Origin: DATGPD01 sp041398565 | Lineage (GTDB): Bacteria; Planctomycetota; UBA1135; UBA2386 | Length of the DNA: 64,000 nucleotides | Assembly: GCA_041398565.1 (NCBI GenBank) | Contig: JAWKUN010000002.1 | Coordinates: 558,001 to 622,000 of the forward strand | Reading direction: 5' to 3' | Shown: positions 9,901 through 17,315 of the stretch, one piece after another | Position numbering within the stretch: position 1 is the stretch's first letter | Layout: each line of letters starts with the position of its first letter | The notes under the pieces: model-generated | Database searches by the model: none | Told to the model about the DNA's origin: nothing | What the model saw: the letters and a program-made list of their open reading frames with translations, nothing else | Made by a program: the position numbers and the translations under genes

Positions 9901-10155
9901 TTGGCCAACCCGCCCCTGCCGCTGTGGATCATCGGTGGGCAGCCGGGCGCGATGCTCTACGTCGACGCGGGGTCGATGCTGACCATGATCGTGATGGCGG
10001 ACCCCGCCGGCGTCGCGACCGTGACCGTGCCGATCCCGGCCGACCAGAACCTCGCCGGGGCGGTCCTCCACTGGCAGGTGTTCGACCGTGACCCGGCGTT
10101 GCCCTATGCGTTCGCGTTCGGCAACTCGAATGCGATGAGCGTCACGATCGAGTGA
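6994..10155 (+). CDS. large secreted protein: beta-propeller-like repeats plus LamG domain
   Basis: The product is 1053 aa. An N-terminal signal peptide ends near AAAMPAQ (about residue 35). The first third has about seven short repeats of the type 'DGxFxxxG' (PKGYAVAG, GGGFAVTT, NGDFVVVG, DGNFVIWG, DNGFAATG), as in beta-propeller proteins. A LamG/concanavalin-A-like domain spans roughly 450-677, from LTAWLTFDD through LNFDGADDRVIVP and FTIDAWIRV to GDIDELEVFRRAL. The C-terminal part consists of beta-rich segments. It ends in a module that also closes the two subtilases and the ELWxxDGT protein, finishing here with NSNAMSVTIE. It is probably an extracellular or surface binding protein. The gene stands alone, with a convergent helicase gene downstream. 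Confidence 0.8.
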   Translation: MSTLPAPSRVSFLLAPRRASRAAGLVLLAAAMPAQKFESTHGNVGSPVAEIGMTVVQTPKGYAVAGTAGTKAVAISVDSVDVKLGDASYTPLIGDPRLEPNMVRRTAKGWYVSVGELPGNTGGHEVYIGLFDKDGISVLGSRLWTYRGDATGIRQGVRVTEKAGGGFAVTTNIDTHTGASRGVLFSTDAVGIVQWWHAYTYNRFPILFHDVRQATNGDFVVVGSMQEPTRPWRTTLLLRTTSLGVPLCAALYGDLEDVEQQAITTTKDGNFVIWGHYGAGMVPGSFLLKVNNACMPVWRTYFPGIQGSRPTIAEAANGDLLCNGRMGNDALILRANSAGVKQFARAYGGGGAIVDEIFQVISTSDNGFAATGLTNMTGGGLSDVYLLKGDAQLRSNCNDREVAVEQAFVPTPWLPKVLQYEADRQQRYVYFRSEAPATSPNEFCFEPDCVKAPKNLTAWLTFDDLVGPTAVNRIQTWNGQAWHGAHAGNPTPIAGKVSGALNFDGADDRVIVPHHGGINVKTGDFTIDAWIRVPATLANGIHTIVDKRVDEWTQPTGYSFFLYKTAAGIRLGVQVADGTHDNYVSPVLPVAAGQWHFVAVRVDRDASSHFLFDDSFHVFTPGHPGTLANTAPMTVGGSSFGGSAFQGDIDELEVFRRALDPTELRTLWRASYAGKCKESLGPPPYLTFAQGASAVQASGWITNGTTLPQTYTGWLQGLESGSGGTIHGPTQFLPADPITIGPIAPGATQAFSTTVQRPQGMTDQNLAGGYRFVAQSTSGDVLGGESVVIDRRDIQVTGGGWDGTPTLLRVGVPLQLGPARVTNTTAAPMSLAYRVIARNEDHDPDTSMLSLDGLAPGSTPSGSVVLQPGAWFDLAVTAEFVDHDALGTYTVQIEADTDNDGEPDFLGGRVLLCDMRDLTLPTYTGVGAPTTVGLPTLSTDGPALVGGTMAIVAQGLKPDSITVFALSAALANPPLPLWIIGGQPGAMLYVDAGSMLTMIVMADPAGVATVTVPIPADQNLAGAVLHWQVFDRDPALPYAFAFGNSNAMSVTIE

Positions 10156-10270
10156 GTGTCCGGCGCCTCGTGGTCGGCTATGTCGGTCAGCTATATCGGT
10201 CGGGCGGCGGCTCGCTGGCACTCGAGCACGCGCGGGTCGGCGAGCCACCTCAGCCGTCCCGCCACGAGGC

Positions 10271-11605
10271 CTACCGCGACTGAGGCCGCGGGCGCCCGCG
10301 CGACGAGCGTCGCCGCCGGCTGCGGGTGCCGGTGGCGGAGCCCGCCTCGGGCTGGACGCGGGCGGCCGGCGCGCTGCGGCTCGGGCGCGCAGGTTGCTTG
10401 GTGGGTCGGCTGGCGGGCCGCTTCGCTGGTAGCGGCTGCGCGGGTCGTCGTGGGGCATGGGTGGCCGCCGGGCGCGGATCGTCGCCGATCACGTCGATCC
10501 GCTGGCGGATCGCACGCTCGATGTCGCGCAGGAACTCGTGCTCCTCTTCGGCGCACAGCGAGATCGCCACGCCGTTCCTGCCGGCGCGGGCGGTGCGGCC
10601 GATGCGGTGCACGTAGTTCTCCGGCACGTTGGGCACGTCGAAGTTGACGACGTGGGTGATGCCGGGGACATCGATGCCGCGCGCGGCGATGTCGGTGGCG
10701 ACGAGGATGCGCACGGACCCGTCGCGGAAGCCGTTGAGCGCGCGCACGCGTGCGGTCTGCGACTTGTCGCCGTGGATCGACTCGGCCTCGAAGTGCTGCT
10801 TGCGCAGCTGCTTGGCGACGCGGTCGGCACCGTGCTTGGTGCGGGTGAAGACGAGGACGCGCTCGATCTCGGAGTCGTCGAGAAGGCGCGCGAGGAGCGC
10901 CGGTTTTTCGGCCTTGGCGACGAAGTGCACGCGCTGCTCGACGAGCTCGACGGTCGTGGCCGGGGCGGCGGCTTCGACGCGCACCGGGCGTCGCAGGATG
11001 GAGTGCGCCAAGGTGGCGACGTCCGGCGGCATGGTCGCCGAGAACAGGATCGAGTGCCGCTGGGCGGGCAGGTCCTGGATCACGCGGCGAACCTCGTGGA
11101 TGAAGCCCATGTCGAGCATGCGGTCCGCTTCGTCCAGCACGAAGCACTCGACAGCCCGCAGGTTCATCAGACCTTGCTGCATCAGGTCGCGCAGGCGGCC
11201 CGGCGTGGCGACCAGCACGTCGACCCCTCGCCGCAGCGCTTGGACCTGCGGCGCCTGGCCGACGCCGCCGAACACGACTGCGTGGCGCAGCGGCAGATGC
11301 CGGCCGTAGGCGACGAAGCTGTCGAAGATCTGCGCGGTCAGCTCGCGGGTCGGGCTCAGGACGAGGGCGCGCGGCGCCCCGGGCAGCGGCCGCGTGCGGC
11401 GTTCGGCGAGCAGTTGCAGAAGCGGCAGCGCGAACGCCGCCGTCTTGCCGGTGCCGGTCTGGGCGATGCCGAGCAGATCGCGCTCGGCGAGGAGGTGGGG
11501 GATGGCCTGTGCCTGGATCGGGGTCGGGGCACGGTAGCCACGCGCGTCGAGAGCGCGCACGATCGGCTCGGCGAGGCCGAGCGCGGAGAATGAGTCGGTT
11601 TGCAT
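10271..11605 (-). CDS. rhlE: DEAD-box RNA helicase, RhlE-like
   Basis: The product is 444 aa. Both RecA-like helicase domains are complete: Q motif (F6 to Q31), motif I AQTGTGKT (48-55), PTREL, TPGR, DEAD (158-161), SAT (189-191), then VATDIAARGID and HRIGRTARAG. A basic, disordered tail of about 70 residues rich in Arg, Pro and Ser follows, as in RhlE-type helicases, and probably binds RNA non-specifically. It acts in the cytosol in RNA or ribosome remodelling; the precise substrate cannot be told. It starts only 18 bp after the stop of the exporter permease on the same strand, so it may share that operon's transcript. The symbol is by resemblance to the RhlE subgroup. Confidence 0.88.
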   Translation of the reverse strand: MQTDSFSALGLAEPIVRALDARGYRAPTPIQAQAIPHLLAERDLLGIAQTGTGKTAAFALPLLQLLAERRTRPLPGAPRALVLSPTRELTAQIFDSFVAYGRHLPLRHAVVFGGVGQAPQVQALRRGVDVLVATPGRLRDLMQQGLMNLRAVECFVLDEADRMLDMGFIHEVRRVIQDLPAQRHSILFSATMPPDVATLAHSILRRPVRVEAAAPATTVELVEQRVHFVAKAEKPALLARLLDDSEIERVLVFTRTKHGADRVAKQLRKQHFEAESIHGDKSQTARVRALNGFRDGSVRILVATDIAARGIDVPGITHVVNFDVPNVPENYVHRIGRTARAGRNGVAISLCAEEEHEFLRDIERAIRQRIDVIGDDPRPAATHAPRRPAQPLPAKRPASRPTKQPARPSRSAPAARVQPEAGSATGTRSRRRRSSRGRPRPQSR

Positions 11606-11623
11606 CGCGGAGGGCGGGCGCGG

Positions 11624-12892
11624 CTACTCGTGACGCAGCGCTTCGACCGGGTCCATGTTGGCGGCCCGCCAGGCAGGGTAGAGACCGAACACGATACCGA
11701 CGGCAGCGGAGATCCCGAATGCCATGATCACGTGCTCCGGTTTGGTCACCGTAATGCGGTTCGGGTCGATGAGTTTCACGAACTGCGGCCCAACCAGGCC
11801 CAGCGCGACGCCGAGCAGGCCGCCGGCCCCCGACAGCACGATCGTCTCCACCAGGAACTGGGAGATGATGTTCTTCTTCTTGGCGCCGAGCGCGCGGCGG
11901 ATGCCGATCTCGCGGGTGCGCTCGGTCACCGTCGCCAGCATGACGTTCATGATGCCGATGCCACCGACCAGGAGCGAGATGCTGGCGATGGCGCCGAGTA
12001 CCAGGTTGAAGATGCGCTTGGTCTCCTCCGCCTGCATGAGGAGGCGCAGGGGCACGATGACCTCGTAGTCCTTCTCCGGGTGCGTCTGCGCCAGCATGTC
12101 CTCGATGACACGGGCGGTGTCGAGCACCTCGCCCTCGTGGCCGACGCGCACCTTGATCTCGTGCAGCTCGATGCCGGTGCGCTCGAAGGTGCCCCCGGTC
12201 ATCTTGGTCTGGATGTCGCCGAACCAGCTGCGCGAGGTGCTCATCGGCACGAAGATGCACTCGTCGAGGGTCGGGCCGCGGGCGTTCGCCAAGCCCTGGT
12301 ACTGCAACACGCCGACCACTTCGAACCGATCGTTGCCGCACAGCACCGTGCGGCCGATCGGCGGCTCCAGGGGAAAGAGGTTCTTGGCGGCGATGGCGCC
12401 GAGGACGGCGACGTTGGACGTGCGCGCTTCGTCGACGTCCGAGAGCCAGCGTCCCTCGGCGACGTGGACCGACGAGGCGACGGCGAAGGCCGGCACCGTG
12501 CCCAGCACGTCGGTCGGGTACCAGGCCGCGCCCACCCGTGCCTCGCGCCGGGTCTCGCGTATCGGGATGATGAGTTCGAGGTTCTGCAGGGTGTCGCGGA
12601 TGCGCTCGGCGTCGCGGTAGAGCAGGCCGTAGAACTTGGCGCTCCACATGCTGCCGGTGTTGGTCTGCTCGGTGTCCGGGGGCTTCGTCGTGCGGACGAT
12701 GATGTTGGTCGAGCCCAGCGCCTTGATCTGCTGCTGCGCCTCGTAGCTGGCGCCCTCGCCGATCGCCAGCATGGCGATCACCGAGAACACGCCGAACAGC
12801 ATGCCGAGCATGGTGAGCGCGGCGCGGAGCTTGTGCAGGAGCAGGCTCTTGATGCCCAGGCGGACGGTGCGCAGGGTCGCGGGTCCCAACAT
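11624..12892 (-). CDS. MacB/LolCE-type ABC transporter permease
   Basis: The product is 422 aa. It has the MacB/FtsX-like layout: one N-terminal membrane helix (about 15-40, GIKSLLLHKLRAALTMLGMLFG), a large periplasmic domain of about 230 residues, then three C-terminal helices with GGIGIMNVMLATVTERTREIGIRRALGA, the family hallmark after the second helix. Start ATG 12892 overlaps the stop codon of the ATPase gene by one base, indicating translational coupling. Together with the ATPase, adaptor and outer-membrane factor upstream it completes a MacAB-TolC-like tripartite exporter. The permease is separate from its ATPase, unlike E. coli MacB, where the two are fused. The substrate cannot be predicted. 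Confidence 0.9.
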   Translation of the reverse strand: MLGPATLRTVRLGIKSLLLHKLRAALTMLGMLFGVFSVIAMLAIGEGASYEAQQQIKALGSTNIIVRTTKPPDTEQTNTGSMWSAKFYGLLYRDAERIRDTLQNLELIIPIRETRREARVGAAWYPTDVLGTVPAFAVASSVHVAEGRWLSDVDEARTSNVAVLGAIAAKNLFPLEPPIGRTVLCGNDRFEVVGVLQYQGLANARGPTLDECIFVPMSTSRSWFGDIQTKMTGGTFERTGIELHEIKVRVGHEGEVLDTARVIEDMLAQTHPEKDYEVIVPLRLLMQAEETKRIFNLVLGAIASISLLVGGIGIMNVMLATVTERTREIGIRRALGAKKKNIISQFLVETIVLSGAGGLLGVALGLVGPQFVKLIDPNRITVTKPEHVIMAFGISAAVGIVFGLYPAWRAANMDPVEALRHE

Positions 12893-13605
12893 CAGCGGTT
12901 GACCTCGATGCGGTCGACGAGACCGTCCTTCAGCCAGACGACCTTCTGTGCGCGCTCGGCCACCTTGGGGTTGTGCGTGACGATGACGACGGTCACGCCC
13001 TCGGCGTGCAGTTCGTCGAGCAAGCGCAGGATCTCCTCCTCGGTGCGGCTGTCGAGGTTGCCGGTCGCCTCGTCGGCCAGCAGGAAGAGCGGGTCGTTCA
13101 TCAGGGCCCGCGCGATGGCGACGCGCTGCTGCTGGCCACCCGACAGCTCGAGGGGGCGGTGGGTGAGGCGACCCTCGAGGCCCACTCGCTCGGCCAGGTG
13201 CTGTGCCTTGGCGCGCGACTCCGGGCCGACCCGACCCTGGTAGAACAAGGGCACCTCCAGGTTCTCGAGCACCGTCAGCTGCGGGATGAGGTTGAACGAC
13301 TGGAAGATGAACCCGATCTTGCGGCCGCGGACCTCGGACAGCGCGCCATCGTCGAGCCGCGACACGTCGACACCGCCGACCAGGTAGGCGCCGCTCGTCG
13401 GCCGGTCCAGGCAGCCCAGCACGTTGAGCAGCGTGCTCTTGCCCGAACCGCTGCGCCCCATGATCGCCAGGTACTCGCCCGGCAGGATCTTCAGGTTGAC
13501 GCCGTCGAGGGCACGCACCACGTTGTCGCCCATGCGGTAGTGGCGCTCGACGTCGATCAGCTCGGCGATCGTGTCGACCGCCGCCGGAAGCGCCTGGTGC
13601 TTCAT
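12892..13605 (-). CDS. MacB/LolD-type ABC transporter ATP-binding protein
   Basis: The product is 237 aa, standard for this family. Walker A is GRSGSGKST (50-58), the Q-loop is FIFQSFNLIPQLTV, the signature LSGGQQQR starts at 154, Walker B is FLLADEA (174-180), with the D-loop GNLDS and switch H211. The insert around FNLIPQLTVLENLEVPL is typical of LolD/MacB ATPases that drive mechanotransmission across the membrane rather than substrate passage. The start is ATG 13605, six bases downstream of the adaptor stop codon. It forms the motor of the four-gene exporter. Confidence 0.93.
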   Translation of the reverse strand: MKHQALPAAVDTIAELIDVERHYRMGDNVVRALDGVNLKILPGEYLAIMGRSGSGKSTLLNVLGCLDRPTSGAYLVGGVDVSRLDDGALSEVRGRKIGFIFQSFNLIPQLTVLENLEVPLFYQGRVGPESRAKAQHLAERVGLEGRLTHRPLELSGGQQQRVAIARALMNDPLFLLADEATGNLDSRTEEEILRLLDELHAEGVTVVIVTHNPKVAERAQKVVWLKDGLVDRIEVNR

Positions 13606-13610
13606 CGCCG

Positions 13611-15482
13611 TCACTTGTCGCTCGGCTGCCCGCCGGGGCTGCCGTTGCCGTTGCCGCCGCCGCCCGGCCCGCCGCCACCGCCGCGTCGCCGGCCGAAGCC
13701 GGCACGCATCGCGTCCCACTTGGCCTTGAGGTCGGCGTCTTCCTGGATGGCGCGCTGGATGTCTTCGTCGGTGAACATCGCGCGCGGGTCTTCCTCGGCC
13801 TTGGCGGCGAGGTCCGGGTACTTCGCCTTGAACGCCGTGCGGAACTCGGTCATCGCCGGGTTGCTGCGGCCACCGCGGCGACCGCCGTTGCCGTCGCCTC
13901 CGCGGCGCCGGCCATTGCCGTCGTCGGCGGTGGGCGGACCCGACTGCGATGCGGCCTCGCTGAGCACGGCGCGGTTCGGCAGGGGATCCTTCGGCTGCGG
14001 AAACTCGGGCGCCTTGGCTCCGGCCGGTGCCACCAGGTAGATCCGGTCGCCCTCGGTCAGACCGTTCTCGATGATGACGTAGCTGTAGTCGTGCACTCCG
14101 AGCTCGAGCGGCTTGGCCGTCGGGCCTTGGCGCGACTCGACCCAGACGAAGCTGACCGCGCCCTGGCGCTGCACCGCCTGCACCGGCACGAACAGCACGT
14201 CCTTGTGCTCGGAGATGATGATCTCGCACGACGCCGCCATGTTGGGCTTGAGGTCGTGGTCCTCGCCCAACAGCTCGACCGAGGTCTTGTAGAGCTTGGC
14301 CGTCGGATTGAACGAACGCTGGCTGGAGTCGGCCAGCGACGACACCGTGCGCACGCGCGCGGGGAAGATGCGGTCGGGGAAAGCATCGACCCGTACCAGG
14401 GCCGGCTGGCCGACGGCCACCCTGTCGACCATCGCCTCGTGCACCGACAGGTTGGCGACCATGCGCGTGATGTTGGGCAGCACGATCAGGGACTGCCGCT
14501 CGCGCACGCTCGAGCCCTCCTCGACGACCTCGCGCCGCCGCATGCCGTCGCCCTCGAAGGCGTAGACCACGAGACCCGGAGTGGGGGCGGTGATGACCGC
14601 GTTCTTGACCTGCTGCTCGAGGTTGTCGAGACGCTCTTGCGCCAGCTTCAGCTCGGCCTCGCGGCTCTCGACCTCGGCCGTCGCCTGCGCGAGCTTGGCG
14701 TCGCCTTGCGCCACCACCCGCTCGAGCGCCAGCTTCGCCTCGATGACCTTCTGCTCGACCTCGATCTGGCGAATCGCCAGGTCGTAGTCCTGGAGCAGCG
14801 ACTTCTGGTTCGTCGCGCGCTGTACCTGGTAGCGCTTGCGGTCGGCGTCGAGCTGGTCGCGCTCGAGCTCGTTCTTGGTGATGAAGTCCTTGGCCTTGAG
14901 CCTCTCGCTCCAGGTGAGGCGGTCTTCGGCCAGCTTCAGCTCCTGCTGGGCAAGCTTGATGTTGTCTTCGGCGTCGCGGCGCAGCTGCTCCGCTTCACCC
15001 ATCTGCCGTGTGCCACCATCGAGATCGCGGCCGACGAACTTCTCTTGGTTCATCTCGGCGATCCTGAGGTCGTTGGTGGCGCCGAGCAGCTCGGCCTGGT
15101 TCTGCTTCTCTTGGATGTCGAGCGCCTTTTGCGCGCTCACCAGGGCGGCGCGGGCGCGCGCCACCGAGATCTCCTGGTTGGCGCGCTTCTCGATCACCTG
15201 GCTGGCGTCGAGCTCGACCAGCTTGTCGCCCTTCTCGACGCGGCTGCCTTCCTTCACCAGGAAGATGACGGTGTTCTGTCCCTCCATCTGCGAGCGTACG
15301 CGCGTCTCCTCGGATGCCGCGAGTTCGGCGTTCTCCTTGAGGCTGATCCGCAGTGGTCCGCGCTTGACGACGAAGATGTCAGCAGCGGAGGCCGACGCCT
15401 CCGAAGCGTCGGACCCACAGCCGGCCAGGGCCAGTGCGGCGACCGACAGCAGGAGCCGGTACGGGGGGAGGGGTGCGTTCAT
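13611..15482 (-). CDS. HlyD/MacA-type membrane-fusion adaptor, lipoprotein with Gly/Arg-rich tail
   Basis: The product is 623 aa, long for this family. A lipoprotein signal with lipobox LAGC (Cys22) is followed by the first half of a lipoyl-like beta-barrel (KEGSRVEKGDKLVELD). A long coiled-coil hairpin follows (about 85-290), then the second half (VITAPTPGLVVYAFEG) and beta-barrel segments to about residue 490. The last 120 residues are unusual. A Gly/Arg/Asn-rich stretch (GNGRRRGGDGNGGRRGG) leads to a short helical segment (TEFRTAFKAKYPDLAAKAEED) and a second Gly-rich stretch to the end. Its start overlaps the outer-membrane factor stop by 4 bp. It is predicted to bridge the inner-membrane ABC unit to the outer-membrane channel. 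Confidence 0.88.
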   Translation of the reverse strand: MNAPLPPYRLLLSVAALALAGCGSDASEASASAADIFVVKRGPLRISLKENAELAASEETRVRSQMEGQNTVIFLVKEGSRVEKGDKLVELDASQVIEKRANQEISVARARAALVSAQKALDIQEKQNQAELLGATNDLRIAEMNQEKFVGRDLDGGTRQMGEAEQLRRDAEDNIKLAQQELKLAEDRLTWSERLKAKDFITKNELERDQLDADRKRYQVQRATNQKSLLQDYDLAIRQIEVEQKVIEAKLALERVVAQGDAKLAQATAEVESREAELKLAQERLDNLEQQVKNAVITAPTPGLVVYAFEGDGMRRREVVEEGSSVRERQSLIVLPNITRMVANLSVHEAMVDRVAVGQPALVRVDAFPDRIFPARVRTVSSLADSSQRSFNPTAKLYKTSVELLGEDHDLKPNMAASCEIIISEHKDVLFVPVQAVQRQGAVSFVWVESRQGPTAKPLELGVHDYSYVIIENGLTEGDRIYLVAPAGAKAPEFPQPKDPLPNRAVLSEAASQSGPPTADDGNGRRRGGDGNGGRRGGRSNPAMTEFRTAFKAKYPDLAAKAEEDPRAMFTDEDIQRAIQEDADLKAKWDAMRAGFGRRRGGGGGPGGGGNGNGSPGGQPSDK

Positions 15483-17197
15483 GGGCGGGTGACCGGAGGC
15501 TGGGCGTGCAGGCCGGCGCTGCCGGCTGGCAAGTCTACCGCGGCGGTGGTCGGGGCCGACGGTAGCGGCAGCGCCGGGTCGAAGCGCAGCCCCTTCGGCT
15601 CGAGAACCAAGCCATCCAGAGTGAGTAGCAGCTGCAGCCGGGCGATGGCGTAGGAGACCCGCGCGCTCATCTGTGCCAGCTGCGCGTTGAGGAGCGACTC
15701 CTGCGCGTCGAGCACGTCGAGGGTGGTGACACCGCGGTCGCCGGCCTCGAAGAAGTCCCTGGTGCTCTGCACGCGTTCCTCCGCCAGTTCGACGGCGCGG
15801 GTCTGGATCTCGTAGCTCTTCACCGCACGCCGCAGGGTTCGCAGCGCCTCGCGCACGTCGGTCTTGATCTGGTCCTCGAACTGTTCGCGGGCGCGGATGA
15901 AGACGTCCAAGTTGATGAGCGACGTGCGGTACGCGTTGCGCTCGGGCAGCTTGTTCAGCGCCAGTTCGAGGTCGAAGCCGGCGCGCCACTGCACGCGCGA
16001 CCAGTCGAGCTTGAACGGCTTGTCCGGCTCGGTGGGCACGTTGACGACCGCGCTGAAGTCGAGCTGGCTGCGCAGGGCGTCGCGCGCCACGTTGATCCGG
16101 CGCACCGCGTCCTCGACTTCGTCGCGGGTGTTGCGGTAGTCGACACGACGCGCCAGGGCGGTGGCGATCGCCGTCTCCTCGTCGATGTCCACGTCCTCGA
16201 CCGGCATGGCCTGCAGCCGCTCCAGTTCGGTGACGTCGACCTGCGCCGGCGCGTCGACCGGCAGGCCGAGGGTCAGCAGAAAGCGGTCGACCGAGGCCTC
16301 GAGCCGGACCCTGGCGTCGATTTCGCGGTTCTGGGCGTTGTACTCGTTCTGGCGGGCGCGGCCGACGTCGGTGGCGGTGTTGCGGCCGGCTTCGGCCATG
16401 GCCTCGATGCGCTCGCGCGAGCGGGTGAGGCTGGCGCGGTTGGCAGCCTCGGCGCCGAGGTTCTGGGTCTGCTCCAGCAGGCGGTAGTAGTCGCTGACCA
16501 CGCGCACGGCGAAGGTGGAGCGGAACCGCTCGTAGTCCCGGACTTGGTAGATGACGTCGCGCTCCGCCTGGTTGAGGGGCTCGCGGATGATGTTGGGGCT
16601 GACGCCGCGGAGCAGCGGCTGGGTGAGCGTGAGCCCGAGGATCGACGAGGCATCCCAGCCGCCGCCCGATGTCAGCGAGCGCAGGAAGTTGTTGACGAAG
16701 CTGGCGACGATCCGCGGTCCGGCCAGGGTGTTCTGCGAGGCGCGCAGGTCGTCGGACAGGGAGACCGCCGAGCTGTCGTCGCCGACGCCATTGGCGGTCG
16801 CGGTGCCGCCGCCGCCGAACAGCCAGGAGACGTCGTTCACGGCGCGCGTCAGCGCCAGGGCCGTGAGATAGAGGAGTTCGCGCTGGCGCTGGAAGTCGCG
16901 GCTGTTCTCGGCGGCGATGTCCAGGCACTCGGTCAGGCGCAGGGTCAGGGAGTCGCCGGCCGTCGCGGCTCCGGCCAGGAGGCGCTGGCGGAGGGTGTCT
17001 GCGGGGCGCTCGACCGGCTCGGTCTTGGCCATGCCGGTGACCTTCTCGGTGGCCTTCTCGAGGACGCCGTAGACCTCGCGGTCGGCGTTCTCGACTTCAC
17101 GACCCGGCACCCGGCAGCCGGACGTTCCGACGGCGCCGGCAAGGAGGGCGACCAATACGGCCGAGCGGGCTGGCAGGGGGCGGGGCACTTCCGGCAA
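15479..17197 (-). CDS. TolC-family outer membrane efflux protein
   Basis: The product is 572 aa. The signal is of lipoprotein type (Cys28 in GTSGC). It has the duplicated TolC plan: two long alpha-helical hairpin regions, each with a beta segment. Recognisable elements are LTLRLTECLDIAAENSRDFQ near the N-terminus, LTLTQPLLRG (the typical 'QPLLRG' of outer-membrane factors), the helical AGRNTATDVGRARQ, and in the second half GDRGVTTLDVLDAQESLLNAQ. It is the first gene of the exporter operon, transcribed towards lower coordinates, followed by adaptor, ATPase and permease with 4-bp overlap or near-zero spacing. It is predicted to form the outer-membrane channel of this machine. Confidence 0.9.
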   Translation of the reverse strand: MPEVPRPLPARSAVLVALLAGAVGTSGCRVPGREVENADREVYGVLEKATEKVTGMAKTEPVERPADTLRQRLLAGAATAGDSLTLRLTECLDIAAENSRDFQRQRELLYLTALALTRAVNDVSWLFGGGGTATANGVGDDSSAVSLSDDLRASQNTLAGPRIVASFVNNFLRSLTSGGGWDASSILGLTLTQPLLRGVSPNIIREPLNQAERDVIYQVRDYERFRSTFAVRVVSDYYRLLEQTQNLGAEAANRASLTRSRERIEAMAEAGRNTATDVGRARQNEYNAQNREIDARVRLEASVDRFLLTLGLPVDAPAQVDVTELERLQAMPVEDVDIDEETAIATALARRVDYRNTRDEVEDAVRRINVARDALRSQLDFSAVVNVPTEPDKPFKLDWSRVQWRAGFDLELALNKLPERNAYRTSLINLDVFIRAREQFEDQIKTDVREALRTLRRAVKSYEIQTRAVELAEERVQSTRDFFEAGDRGVTTLDVLDAQESLLNAQLAQMSARVSYAIARLQLLLTLDGLVLEPKGLRFDPALPLPSAPTTAAVDLPAGSAGLHAQPPVTRP

Positions 17198-17315
17198 GAG
17201 CGACGAGGAGGCGACGGACGAGAGGCGTTGTTACGTTCTCACGTCGATCGACGCCAGCCCGAAGTTCGTGCGGCGGCGGCCGGTCGCCCTCGGCCTCCCG
17301 GGCCCCCGGTCGCGC

